Below are positions 35,971-44,997 of a DNA stretch of 64,000 bases, piece after piece. This stretch comes from Deltaproteobacteria bacterium (lineage in GTDB: Bacteria; Myxococcota_A; UBA9042; PHBI01; JACKFB01): contig JACKFB010000010.1 in NCBI GenBank assembly GCA_020632695.1, positions 1-64,000 on the forward strand, written 5' to 3'. The notes below the pieces were generated by a model that saw nothing but the letters and a program-made list of their open reading frames with translations, did not search any database and had not been told where the DNA came from. The first letter of the stretch is position 1. Each line of letters opens with the position of its first letter. A program made the translations under genes and the position numbers.

Positions 35971-38016
35971 ATGCTCGACATCCTGCGCAGTAACACGCGC
36001 TCGTTCATCATCTACCTGCTCTTCTCGATCATCATCATCGTGTTCGTGTTCACCTTCAACACGATCACGCCCGGCGAGGCTTGCGGTTCCTCCGGACCGG
36101 CCACCCTCGGCGCCGACTTCGCCCAGGTCGAGGGCACCACGGTGGACGCGTCGCTGTTCAACATGGCCGACGCCGTCACCATCGATCCGCCGTCGCCGAC
36201 CGCCAACGACTTCAAGGCCCTGCAGCGCCGTTACGCCTACTACTCCACGCGCTTCCCCCAGCTCGGCGTCCCGATGGCCTTCGCCGACTTCACGCCCGAC
36301 CCCCAGCGCATCAGCCCGGTCAAGGCCGACAAGGTCATGTACGACCTGATCGAGACCCTGCTCGTCGCGGGCGAGGCCAGGCGCGCCGGCCTGAGCGTGA
36401 GCGACGACGAGCTGAGCGAGCGCCTGCTGGCCGACGACGGCTGGTTCGACCCCAAGACCGGTGAGTTCCTCCGCGACCGCTACGAGAGCTTCGTGCGCTA
36501 TCAGCTCGGCACCAGCCCGACGCGCTTCGAGTCCTTCCTCCGCGACGAGATGCTGCGCGAGAAGCTCATCTCGGTGGTCGTCGCCGGCGTCGGCGTGTCC
36601 GACGCCGAGCTGGCCTTCCACCGCAAGGCCAGCGGCGAGAAGGTGGATCTCGAGCTGGTCGTCGTGGACGCGGCGGCCACGGCCCCGCTGGTGCAGGTCG
36701 AGCCCGAGGCGCTGGCGGCATGGCTGGCCAAGAACCAGGACGCGGTGAGCCGCTACTACGACGAGCACTCGAGCGACTACAACAAGGAGGAGCGCGTCGT
36801 CGTGCGCGGCCTCCAGGTCAAGGCGACCAACCGGGCCATCGTCGAGCGCGAGACCGACGAGACCAAGAAGGCCGAGTTGCAGAAGGAGCGTGAAGACGCT
36901 CGCGCCAAGGCCGAGGCCGCGCTCACCGAGCTGAAGGCCGCCGAGGCGCCCGCAGCGCCCGAGGCCCCGGCCGCTGCCGAGGCGCCCGCAGCGGAGGAGC
37001 CGGCGGCCGAGGAGGCGGCGGTGCCCCCAGCCGAGGACGGCGCCGAGCGCGTAGCGAAGGCGGAGGCGGCGCCGGTCGAGGGCGCGGTCACGACGGAGGC
37101 CTTCGAGGCGGCCGTCACCGCGCACAGCGACCACGCCGCGACGAAGGAGGCCGGCGGCCTCTTCCCCGAGCCGCGCACCCGCGCCGAGATGGGTCGGTGG
37201 CCCTTCGGCTCCGAGGCGGCCGACGCGGTGTTCGCGCTGCAGCCGGGCCAGGTGACCGGCGTCATCGAGGTCGACAGCGGCTTCTGGGTGCTGCGCCTGG
37301 AGCGCCGCCTGCCGGCCGAGTCGCGTGGGCTCGCCGACGCGCGCATGGAGATCGCCGAGAAGCTCTACCGTCAGGAGAAGGCGGCCGAGACGCAGAAGGC
37401 CATCGCCGACGAGGTGCTGGCCGCGGCGAAGAAGGACCCCACCCAGGCGCTCGAGGAGGCGGCCCAGGCCGTCAACCAGGCGCACGGCCTGAGCGAGGAG
37501 AGCACCGAAGGCTTGAGCGCGCGGGCGACCGGCCTGTTCTCGCGTCTGCCGTCGGGCGCCATCGGCGCAGCCGCCGAGTTCGGTCAGGTCCCGGGGCTGG
37601 GCGCCGCCGAGGAGCTTGCGCGCGCCGCCTTCGCCGCCAAGGAGGGCCAGCCGGTGCTCGACCGCGTGTTCTCGGTCGAGGACGGAAAGAAGCTGGTCGT
37701 GGCGCGGGTGGCCGGGCACGAGGAGGCCTCGGACGAGGACGCCGACGACGTGCGCGGTCAGCTCCTCCGCGAGAAGCAGAAGCTCTTCTACCGCGGGTGG
37801 TACGACGACCTGCTGAGGCAGGCCACCGAAGAGGGCGACGTGGAGTTCACCGAGGCCTGGCGTGACCGCGTCAAGCAGGACCTGGACGCGTTCCGTGAGT
37901 CCGGCGGCGTGCTCCCCGGCGCCGAGGGCGTGCCCGCGGTGCCGGTCGAGGGCGCGGAGGGCGCCGCGGCTCCGGCTCCCGAGGCTCCGGCCGCCGCGCC
38001 GGCCGCCGCCGAGTAG
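35971..38016 (+). CDS. PpiD/SurA-type membrane-anchored foldase
   Basis: 681 residues. One N-terminal TM helix (~12-31) and a periplasmic body with a SurA_N-like chaperone region (~110-215, including DLIETLLVAGEARRAGL) and a parvulin-like C-terminal part (FGSEAADAVFALQPGQVTGVIEVDSGFWVLRLERR). The parvulin region is split by an ~80-residue Ala/Glu/Pro low-complexity stretch (~305-370), and the C-terminus is another Ala/Pro/Glu tail. It helps fold outer-membrane and periplasmic proteins. Whether isomerase activity survives the insertion is unclear. Confidence 0.8.
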   Translation: MLDILRSNTRSFIIYLLFSIIIIVFVFTFNTITPGEACGSSGPATLGADFAQVEGTTVDASLFNMADAVTIDPPSPTANDFKALQRRYAYYSTRFPQLGVPMAFADFTPDPQRISPVKADKVMYDLIETLLVAGEARRAGLSVSDDELSERLLADDGWFDPKTGEFLRDRYESFVRYQLGTSPTRFESFLRDEMLREKLISVVVAGVGVSDAELAFHRKASGEKVDLELVVVDAAATAPLVQVEPEALAAWLAKNQDAVSRYYDEHSSDYNKEERVVVRGLQVKATNRAIVERETDETKKAELQKEREDARAKAEAALTELKAAEAPAAPEAPAAAEAPAAEEPAAEEAAVPPAEDGAERVAKAEAAPVEGAVTTEAFEAAVTAHSDHAATKEAGGLFPEPRTRAEMGRWPFGSEAADAVFALQPGQVTGVIEVDSGFWVLRLERRLPAESRGLADARMEIAEKLYRQEKAAETQKAIADEVLAAAKKDPTQALEEAAQAVNQAHGLSEESTEGLSARATGLFSRLPSGAIGAAAEFGQVPGLGAAEELARAAFAAKEGQPVLDRVFSVEDGKKLVVARVAGHEEASDEDADDVRGQLLREKQKLFYRGWYDDLLRQATEEGDVEFTEAWRDRVKQDLDAFRESGGVLPGAEGVPAVPVEGAEGAAAPAPEAPAAAPAAAE

Positions 38017-38141
38017 CCGCGCCGAACCGGCCGAGCAAGCGCGCCGGACCGCCCGAGCAGCCGCGCCACCCCGCCCGCGGTCGAGCACGCTCGCCGCACC
38101 CGCGGATGGCCGCGCCACACCGGCCGGGGGCGCGCGTCAGA

Positions 38142-38293
38142 GGGTGCTGACATGTGCGGACCGAGCCTGGCGCCAGCGACGTGATTCCAGGCACTCGAGA
38201 GCCGATGGCGCATGCTGCCAGCATGAGGGCGAGGCTCGGAGGTGCATGGAATCACGTGAGCCAGCCAGGCGACGGGAGCATATGTCGACACCC
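38142..38293. repeat. intergenic structured repeat, copy 2 (152 bp)
   Basis: Same length and core as copy 1: CGGACCGAGCCTGGCGCCAG, GCGCATGCTGCCAGCATGA and GAGCCAGCCAGGCGACGGGA are identical. The outer arms (38142-38157 with 38278-38293) and middle stem (38181-38194 with 38242-38255) differ in sequence from copy 1 yet still pair. It lies between the PpiD-like gene and the TPR lipoprotein, two bases past the latter's stop. Confidence 0.8.
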
Positions 38294-38295
38294 GC

Positions 38296-39450
38296 TCAGG
38301 GCGTGGAGGACTCCCGCACCCGCGCCAGCGCCTCGCGGCTGGCGCTCTCGCCGAGGATCTCGCGCAGGCGCGCCAGGCTGGCCTCGGTCTTGCGCACCCA
38401 CTCGTCCTGGGCGCCGCCGAGGCGACGTCCGAGCTGGATGTTGCGCTCGTAGATGTCGATGGCGCGCACGATGAGCGGGCGGACGTGCTTGCGCAGCTCC
38501 TCCTCGTAGACGTCGATCTCCTCGCGGGTGAGATCGGGAGGCACCTCGGCCGCCATCATGTCGTCGTGCATCGACTCGTAGAGCGAGCCCAGCCGATAGC
38601 CGCTGATGACCGCCACCTCGGGGTGCTGCAGCCGCAGCGTCTTCAGATAGGCGTTCTGCGCCTTGAGGAAGAGGTTGGACTTGTCCTCGAGGTCACGCGC
38701 CATGCGCTCCAGGGGCAGCCGGAAGTGGATGGCCCGGAACAGCTCCCGGTAGATCTCACCGATCTGGAACTGCGCCAGGGAGACGTAGCGATTCCCCACC
38801 AGCGAGCGGTCGTCGAGGTGCCGCCGGTAGGCGCCCAGCGCCGCGAGGTAGTCCCGCTCCGCGACGGCGAGGTCGCCGAGCTGCTGCTGCGCCTGGCCGC
38901 GGCGGGTCAGGGCCTCGATGCGGTCGGCGGTCACGATCCCCGCGAACTCCGGCACCAGCAGGCGGTCGAGCACCGCGACCGCGTCCTCCCAGTCGGCCAG
39001 CGCCTCGTCGCACGCCGCCCACTGGAAGAGCGCGTCGTGCGCGTCCTTCGAGCCGGCCGTCCGTTCGGCCGCTTCGCGCAGGTGCGGCCGGGCGTCGCCA
39101 CATCGCCCCGCCTTGGCGAAGGCGAGCCCGGCGTTGAAGCGGGCGACGTTGCCGAAGCGGCTCTCGGGGAAGCGCTCCACCAGCAGCGCGTAGCGGCGCG
39201 CGGCGAGCAGGAACTCCCCCGCCTCGAAGGCGCGCCCGCCCTCCCGGAAGAGCACCTCGGGGTCCAGCACCTCGACCCGCCGCTCGCCGTCGACGTCCAC
39301 CGCCGCCAGCTCCATCGGCTCGATGGCGACCACCTGGTGGCGGTGGGCGGCGCAGCCGCTGGCCCCGAGGAGCAGCGCCAGCATGAGCCCGGCGCACGCG
39401 CACGCCCGGGAGGGGGTCACGGTCGGGGTGTGCTCGTTGGGCCGGGACAA
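38296..39450 (-). CDS. TPR-containing lipoprotein
   Basis: 384 residues. The lipobox is LGASGC after a hydrophobic core. It has several TPR-like helical pairs (GRAFEAGEFLLAARRYALLV, ARFNAGLAFAKAGRCGDARP and others), with a long C-terminal helical region. I used the TTG at 39450, which has GAGGAG four bases upstream. GTG 39420 or the upstream ATG 39522 are alternatives; all give the same mature protein. Probably an envelope scaffold; partner unknown. Confidence 0.7.
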   Translation of the reverse strand: MSRPNEHTPTVTPSRACACAGLMLALLLGASGCAAHRHQVVAIEPMELAAVDVDGERRVEVLDPEVLFREGGRAFEAGEFLLAARRYALLVERFPESRFGNVARFNAGLAFAKAGRCGDARPHLREAAERTAGSKDAHDALFQWAACDEALADWEDAVAVLDRLLVPEFAGIVTADRIEALTRRGQAQQQLGDLAVAERDYLAALGAYRRHLDDRSLVGNRYVSLAQFQIGEIYRELFRAIHFRLPLERMARDLEDKSNLFLKAQNAYLKTLRLQHPEVAVISGYRLGSLYESMHDDMMAAEVPPDLTREEIDVYEEELRKHVRPLIVRAIDIYERNIQLGRRLGGAQDEWVRKTEASLARLREILGESASREALARVRESSTP

Positions 39451-39549
39451 GGAACTCCTCACCTTCGCGTGGTGGCGGCGCTTCGCCGCCCGTGCCGACG
39501 GCGCGTGCAGAGGATGCCGCACGCGCCCGCGACGGTCACGCCCGGGGCC

Positions 39550-40881
39550 TCAGCCGTGGCCGCCATCAGGAGCCGAACGCACGCGCCGCACGACCTCTTC
39601 CAGGTCAACGGTCACCTGCTCGCCACTCTGAAGGTCCTTGAGCGCCAGCTTGTCCGCCGCGCGCTCGTCCGGGCCCTGGAGCACCACGAAGCGGTAGCCC
39701 TTCTTCTCCGCCAGGCGGAACTGCTTGCCCAGCCGCCCCGCCACCAGCGAGGTCTCCACGCCGACGCCCGCTCGCCGCAGCGCGCCAGCCCAACGCACCA
39801 TCGCGCCGTAGCCCTCGTCGTCGAAGGCGGCGGCGAACACGTCGGCCGTGCCCGCCCGACCGCCGACCAGCCCCAGATCCACCAGCAGGCTGACCAGCCG
39901 GTCGATGCCCAGGCTGATGCCCACCGCGGGGATGGACTCGCGCAGGAACATGGCGAGCAGCGTGTCGTAGCGCCCGCCCGACATCACGCTGCCGAAACCC
40001 TCCCGGTCGCGCACGAAGGTCTCGTAGATGGTCCCGGTGTAGTAGTCGAGTCCGCGGGCGATGCTGAGGTCCACCTCCACGCGGTCGCCGTACCCGGCGG
40101 CCTCGACGATGTCGAGCAGCTCGGCCAGCTCGGTGATGCCCAGCCGGCCCGCCTCGCTGCCGCCCACCGCGTCGTCGAGCGCGCGGACCCCGGCGCTTCC
40201 CGCCACCGGGCGCCCCAGCACCTCGAAGAGCAGCGACCGGGCTTCGGCGTCGAGCCCGACCTCGTCGCTCAGCTCGGCCTCGACCCCCGCGCGCCCGATC
40301 TTCGGCAGCTTGTCCATCACCCGCAGCACCGCGTGGCGGCGCTCGCGCCCCTCGACGCCGACCCGGTCCAGCAGCCCGTCGAGGATCTTCCGGTTGTTGA
40401 CCCGCATGACGAAGCCCGGCACCCCCAGCGCGCCCAGCACCTCCAGACCGACCATCATGCACTCGGCGTCCGCGCGCGCCGACGCCTCGCCGACGATGTC
40501 GACGTCGCACTGCAGGAACTCCCGGAAGCGCCCGCGACCGGGCTTCTCGGCGCGCCACACCGGCGCCACCTGGTAGCGCCGAAACGGCATGTCCAGCGAG
40601 CGATGCTGGGCGACCACGCGGGCCAGCGGCACGGTCAGGTCGTAGCGGAGCGCCACGTCGCGCCCCCCGTTGTCGGCGAAGCGATACAGGAGCTGGTCGC
40701 CCTCCTCGCCATACTTCCCGAGCAGGATGTCGGCGTACTCGAGCGCGGGCGTGGTCAGGGGCCCGAACCCGAAGGACTCGAACACCGCGACCACCTTGCG
40801 CAGCATCGCCTGACGCGGGATGTCGGCCTCGGGCAGATAGTCCCGGAACCCCTTGAGCACTCGCGCTTCGACCTGAGCCAT
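39550..40881 (-). CDS. hisS: histidyl-tRNA synthetase
   Basis: 443 residues. Class II synthetase: motif 1 region at the N-terminus (GFRDYLPEADIPRQAML), motif 2 EKPGRGRFREFLQCDVDIVG, the histidine-binding ARGLDYYTGTIYE, and motif 3 with GISLGIDRLVSLL. The C-terminal anticodon-binding domain ends in RRVRSAPDGGHG. ATG behind GAGGAGGG. Confidence 0.96.
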   Translation of the reverse strand: MAQVEARVLKGFRDYLPEADIPRQAMLRKVVAVFESFGFGPLTTPALEYADILLGKYGEEGDQLLYRFADNGGRDVALRYDLTVPLARVVAQHRSLDMPFRRYQVAPVWRAEKPGRGRFREFLQCDVDIVGEASARADAECMMVGLEVLGALGVPGFVMRVNNRKILDGLLDRVGVEGRERRHAVLRVMDKLPKIGRAGVEAELSDEVGLDAEARSLLFEVLGRPVAGSAGVRALDDAVGGSEAGRLGITELAELLDIVEAAGYGDRVEVDLSIARGLDYYTGTIYETFVRDREGFGSVMSGGRYDTLLAMFLRESIPAVGISLGIDRLVSLLVDLGLVGGRAGTADVFAAAFDDEGYGAMVRWAGALRRAGVGVETSLVAGRLGKQFRLAEKKGYRFVVLQGPDERAADKLALKDLQSGEQVTVDLEEVVRRVRSAPDGGHG

Positions 40882-40911
40882 TCGCCTGCCCTCCTCGGCG
40901 GGGTGTCGGTG

Positions 40912-40953
40912 CCGCGGGAGCGCCGGGCTTCGCCTCCTCGGACGCTCCCGCGG
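40912..40953 (-). promoter_or_regulatory. perfect 11-bp hairpin in the hisS leader
   Basis: Arms 40912-40922 and 40943-40953 are exact complements (CCGCGGGAGCG and CGCTCCCGCGG) around a 20-base loop. It would lie in the hisS mRNA leader, about 31 bases before the ATG. No T-run follows, so it is not a plain terminator. Confidence 0.4.
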
Positions 40954-40987
40954 AGGCCGGCCGGCCCCCAGCGGCACGAGCGGTGAT

Positions 40988-41016
40988 CGTTTAGCCCGCG
41001 CGCCCCCCGAGGGCAA
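40988..41016 (-). promoter_or_regulatory. possible hisS promoter
   Basis: TTGCCC (41016-41011), a 17-base spacer, TAAACG (40993-40988), giving a leader of about 100 bases that contains the hairpin. Confidence 0.35.
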
Positions 41017-41064
41017 GGCTGCCGAGCCCATGCAAGCCGCCGCGGATTCGCATACGATGAGGGG

Positions 41065-42054
41065 ATGCACCTGCCCGAGCACCTCCCGCTGGCTCACCTC
41101 CCGACGCCCATCCAGGCGATGCCGCGCCTGTCCGACGCGCTCGGGGTTGAGGTGCTGGTCAAGCGCGACGACCTGACCGGCAGCCACCTCAGCGGCAACA
41201 AGGTGCGCAAGCTGGAGTTCCTGCTGGCGCGCGCCGCGCACGAGGGGGCGACCCACGTCGTGACCTGCGGCGGCGTGCAATCGAACCACTGCCGCGCGAC
41301 CGCGCTGGCCGCCGCCCCGCTCGGGATGAAACCGGTCCTGCTGCTGCGCACGCCCCACGGCCGCCCGGACGAGCTCCCCGAACCGCCCACGGGCAACGTG
41401 CTGCTCGACCGCCTCGCCGGCGCGACGCTGCACCTGTGCGACCCCGCCGGCTACCGCGAGCGCACCCGCCGCATGGCCGAGCTGGCCCGCGCCATCACCG
41501 CCGAGGGCGGGCGCCCCTTCGTCATCCCCGAGGGCGGCTCCGACGCGCTCGGCGCGCTGGGCTACGTGCGCTGCGCGGCCGAGATCGCCGAGCAGCTCCC
41601 CGACGCCCTCCCCTCGTCGGTGGTGGTCGCGACCGGCTCGGGCGGCACCGTCGCGGGCCTGGCGCTGGGCTTCCGCGCGCTCGAGCTCCCCGTCCGCACC
41701 GTGGGCGTGGCCGTCTGCGACGACGAGGCGACCTTCATGGGCATCGCCGCCGACATCGCCGCCGAGGCGCGCACCCGCTACGGGCTGCAAGCTCCGGCGG
41801 ACGAGGGGCTGCGCATCGTCGACGGCTTCCAGGGCCGGGGCTACGCGCTGTCCACCCCCGACGAGCTCGCGCTGCTGCGCGACACCGCCCGCCTGGACGG
41901 CCTGGTCCTCGACCCAGTCTACACGCTCAAGGCCTTCCGCGCCCTGCTGTCTCTCGCTCCTTCGGGGGCGCTGGGCCCCAGGGTGCTCTTCGTGCACACC
42001 GGCGGCATCTTCGGCCTCTTCGCCGCATCCGACGCGCTGGCGCCGCTGCTCTGA
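41065..42054 (+). CDS. D-cysteine desulfhydrase / ACC deaminase-like PLP enzyme
   Basis: 329 residues, the family length. The PLP lysine is in SGNKVRKLEFLLA (~43-55); TCGGVQSNHCRATALAA and the phosphate-cup TGSGGTVAGLALGF follow. It breaks down D-cysteine to pyruvate, sulfide and ammonia, or deaminates ACC; motifs alone do not settle which, but the NKVRKLEF form is more usual in the desulfhydrases. ATG behind GAGGGG. Confidence 0.85.
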   Translation: MHLPEHLPLAHLPTPIQAMPRLSDALGVEVLVKRDDLTGSHLSGNKVRKLEFLLARAAHEGATHVVTCGGVQSNHCRATALAAAPLGMKPVLLLRTPHGRPDELPEPPTGNVLLDRLAGATLHLCDPAGYRERTRRMAELARAITAEGGRPFVIPEGGSDALGALGYVRCAAEIAEQLPDALPSSVVVATGSGGTVAGLALGFRALELPVRTVGVAVCDDEATFMGIAADIAAEARTRYGLQAPADEGLRIVDGFQGRGYALSTPDELALLRDTARLDGLVLDPVYTLKAFRALLSLAPSGALGPRVLFVHTGGIFGLFAASDALAPLL

Positions 42055-42088
42055 CTCCCCGCTCGACCGACCCACGACACAGGGCCAC

Positions 42089-42799
42089 GTGTACGTCTCG
42101 ATACTCGGCATCTTCCTCGCCAGCTTCGCGCCCGGGGTCTCGTGGCTGGCCTACTGGTACTACCGCGCCCACTTCGGCCCTCGCCGCCTCCGGCCGGTCA
42201 TCGCCTTCTTCCTCAGCGGCCTGCTCGCCGGCCCGCTGGCCATGGCCTTCTTCTCCTTTCTGGCGCTGAGCCCCTTCTACTCGGACCTCGACGCCATCGA
42301 CTCGGTCAGCGAGCTCGAGAAGTTCATCTACGCCATCTTCGCCATCGGCCCGGTCGAGGAGATGGCCAAGTTCCTCGTCGCCTGGCTGGCGCTCCAGCTC
42401 TTCCCCCGCGAGATGAACCCGGCCATCGGCGGCGTGGTCTACGCGGCCGCCTCGGCGTTGGGCTTCGCCACCATCGAGAACTGGTACTACATGATCGACG
42501 TGGACGAGGTGGTATGGCACCGGGCGCTGACCCTGCCCTTCAACCACGTGCTCTTCTCCAGCTTCTGGGGCGTGGGGCTGTCGCTCTACTACACCCGCCC
42601 TCGCCGGCGCGTGTTCTGGCTCACCACGGGCCTGGCGCTCTCGTTCATCTATCATGGCCTCTACGACTACTTCCTCATCTCGGACGCGATCCCCGCGGTG
42701 GCGGTCCTCCCCCTGGTCCTGATCCTGTGGGTGTGGTTGGTGATCGCCATCCCGAAGCTGCGCGCAGGCATCGCCAACACCGACGAGGAGGATTCGTGA
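42089..42799 (+). CDS. PrsW-family intramembrane protease
   Basis: 236 residues, seven or eight membrane helices. The paired glutamates GPVEEMAKF (~E90, E91), the second motif FATIENWYY, and histidines in FNHVLFSSFWG and IYHGLYDYF are the conserved residues of the glutamic PrsW proteases (in Bacillus PrsW cleaves the anti-sigma factor RsiW). GTG start 34 bp after the desulfhydrase gene, in GTGA overlap with the kinase. Target unknown. Confidence 0.85.
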   Translation: MYVSILGIFLASFAPGVSWLAYWYYRAHFGPRRLRPVIAFFLSGLLAGPLAMAFFSFLALSPFYSDLDAIDSVSELEKFIYAIFAIGPVEEMAKFLVAWLALQLFPREMNPAIGGVVYAAASALGFATIENWYYMIDVDEVVWHRALTLPFNHVLFSSFWGVGLSLYYTRPRRRVFWLTTGLALSFIYHGLYDYFLISDAIPAVAVLPLVLILWVWLVIAIPKLRAGIANTDEEDS

Positions 42800-44844
42800 G
42801 CGATCTCCCCACCGAAGCAGACCGCGCGGCCCTCGCCAGCATCCGGGAGGCGCTCGAGCGCCTCGCTCGCAAGCTCCTGCTGGCGCCAGCGAGCCCGGCC
42901 GAGGTCTCCGAGGCGCTGATGGAGCTCGCCGCCCCGAGCCTGGACGGGATGCCCGCGGCCATCGTGCTCATCCCTGCCGGCGAGGTGTGCCCGGTGGTCC
43001 TGGCCGCGCGGGACCTCGACCCCGAGGCCTTCTCCCCGCACGACTGGCTGGCCGAGGAGGAGGTCGCCCAGGCGATGAGCACCGCCAGCCGCGTGGTCCT
43101 CGCCCCGGCGGACCTCGGCGTCGACGCGGCGGAGTCCGCCCGCCTTCACCTCCTCCCCCTGTCCATCGACGGGCCGGCCAGCACCTTCGAGGGCGCGCCA
43201 CCCCAGGTGCTGCACGCCCTGGTCGCCCTGGCACCCGGCCCGGGCCCGCTGGCGCCCACCTGCGAGGCGCTCTTCCGCGTGCTCGGCTCCCAGGGCGCCA
43301 TGCTGCTCGCGAACGCGCGCCTGCACGAGTCGGTGCGGACCTCCGAGCAGACCTACCTGACCCTGGTCGAGCGCGCCGAGCTCGGCATGGCGCTGGCCGA
43401 CAGCGACCGCCGCCTCCAGCACATCAACGGCCCGCTCTCCGAGCTGACCGGCGGGCTCGCCCGACCGGGCGGCCTGCTCATCGAGCTCATCGTCCCCGAG
43501 GACCGGCCGACGGTGACCGCCCACATGCAGTCCCGCCTCGAGGGCCACGGCGACGCGGTGGAGGTGCACGTCACCGGCGCTCGAGGCCCCGTGGCCGCCC
43601 GCATCCTCGCCACGCCGCTCCTCGATGGCGGAGACCGCCTGTCGGGCTGGGTGCTCATCGTCCGCGACCGCACGGGCGAGCTCGCCCTGGAAGAGGAACG
43701 CCAGCAGCTCGCCAGCCGCGTCCAGCAGGCCGAGAAGCTCTCGGCCGTCGGGCAGTTCGTCGCCGGCATCGCCCACGAGCTGAACAACCCGCTGACGGTG
43801 GTCATCGGCTACGCGGAGCTGCTGCACGAGACGGCCCCCCTGCCCGCCCACCACCGCGCCTCGGTGGAGCAGGTGCTCACCCACGCCCGCCGCTGCGGCC
43901 GCATCGTCGAGGACCTGCTCAAGTTCGCGCACCACGAGCGCATCCGCCCGGAGCCCGTTCACCTCTCCCAGGTCATCCGCGAGTCGCTGGCCGCGGTGAC
44001 CCCCCGGAAGTCGGGCGACGTCACCTTCGTCGTCGACGTGCCGCCCGACCTCCCGCCGCTCGTCGGCTCGCAGCACGCGCTGACCCAGGTGGTCACCAAC
44101 ATCGTCGACAACGCCGCCGACGCCGTGCACATGACCGCCGGCGAGCATCGCGTGTCGATCCGGGTGACCCGCACCGACGGCTACCAGCAGATCGAGGTCA
44201 CCGACACCGGCCCCGGCATCCCCGACACGGTGCGCATGTTCGACCCTTTCTACACCACCAAGCCCATCGGCAAGGGGACCGGGCTGGGCCTGAGCATCTG
44301 CTACGGCATCGTCCACGAGCACGACGGCGAGCTCTACGCCGAGAACCTGCCCGGCGGCGAAGGCGCCCGCCTCATCGTGCGCCTGCCCGAGGCCAAGCGC
44401 ACCGAGGTGGAGCTCCCCGCCCTGCCCGGATTCGGCGACGCCGTCGACGCGCCGCTGCACTTCGACCATCGACCGCGCCTGCTGGTCGTCGACGACGAGC
44501 CGGCCATCCTCTCGCTCACCTCACGCTCGCTGGCGCGCTGGTGCGACGTGGTGTCGGCCGAGACCGTCGAGGAAGCCGTCCGGGTCCTGGAGCACGACCA
44601 CTTCGACGCCATCCTGACCGACCTGCGGCTGCCGGCGGGCCTGACCGGCGCGGACTTCTACGAGATCCTGGTGGAGCGGTGGCCCGATCTCGTCGAGCGC
44701 CTGGCCTTCATGACCGGCGACACCATCGGCCAGGCCAGCCAGGCCTTCCTCGACCGGGTACGGCGCCCCTGCCTCACCAAGCCCTTCAAGATCAGCCAGC
44801 TCAAGGCCTTCGTCCAGGCGCTGGTGAAGAGCGACGAGGGCTGA
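42796..44844 (+). CDS. hybrid sensor histidine kinase
   Basis: 682 residues, no membrane helix. A GAF-like region (~20-180), a PAS domain (~185-300), a short coiled coil, the H-box GIAHELNNPLTVVIGYAELL (His327), the N-box VDNAADAV, GTGLGLSICYGIVHEHDG of the ATPase, then a C-terminal receiver domain (VVDDE at ~565, phospho-Asp ~609 in ILTDLRLP, Lys662 in LTKPF). Cytoplasmic sensor; the signal is unknown. Coupled to the PrsW gene by a GTGA overlap. No output partner lies nearby. Confidence 0.92.
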   Translation: MSDLPTEADRAALASIREALERLARKLLLAPASPAEVSEALMELAAPSLDGMPAAIVLIPAGEVCPVVLAARDLDPEAFSPHDWLAEEEVAQAMSTASRVVLAPADLGVDAAESARLHLLPLSIDGPASTFEGAPPQVLHALVALAPGPGPLAPTCEALFRVLGSQGAMLLANARLHESVRTSEQTYLTLVERAELGMALADSDRRLQHINGPLSELTGGLARPGGLLIELIVPEDRPTVTAHMQSRLEGHGDAVEVHVTGARGPVAARILATPLLDGGDRLSGWVLIVRDRTGELALEEERQQLASRVQQAEKLSAVGQFVAGIAHELNNPLTVVIGYAELLHETAPLPAHHRASVEQVLTHARRCGRIVEDLLKFAHHERIRPEPVHLSQVIRESLAAVTPRKSGDVTFVVDVPPDLPPLVGSQHALTQVVTNIVDNAADAVHMTAGEHRVSIRVTRTDGYQQIEVTDTGPGIPDTVRMFDPFYTTKPIGKGTGLGLSICYGIVHEHDGELYAENLPGGEGARLIVRLPEAKRTEVELPALPGFGDAVDAPLHFDHRPRLLVVDDEPAILSLTSRSLARWCDVVSAETVEEAVRVLEHDHFDAILTDLRLPAGLTGADFYEILVERWPDLVERLAFMTGDTIGQASQAFLDRVRRPCLTKPFKISQLKAFVQALVKSDEG

Positions 44845-44997
44845 CCCGGCCGGGCGGAGGTGGCGGGCGCGGCGCTGGCTCACCGGAGCGGTCCGCGTCG
44901 ACCGGACGCCGGGACTCACCGATGGTACGTCGCAGGCGTCGGAGGCGGCCGTCGGCGGGGTCGACGCCGGGGCCGGAAGCTCTCCTGGCTGCCCCGC

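Noticed and set aside
35953..38118. 721-codon open frame on the minus strand across the PpiD-like gene
   Set aside because: Antisense shadow: Ala/Gly/Arg/His/Leu composition without motifs. GC-rich genes leave long open frames in other frames. The plus frame has a TM anchor and foldase motifs.
37788..38291. Short minus-strand frame running through repeat copy 2
   Set aside because: The open frame follows the palindrome's composition and has no start signal; a repeat, not a gene.
40882..41064. T-box riboswitch before hisS
   Set aside because: No T-box consensus sequence or specifier loop, and no terminator T-run; only a single GC hairpin.
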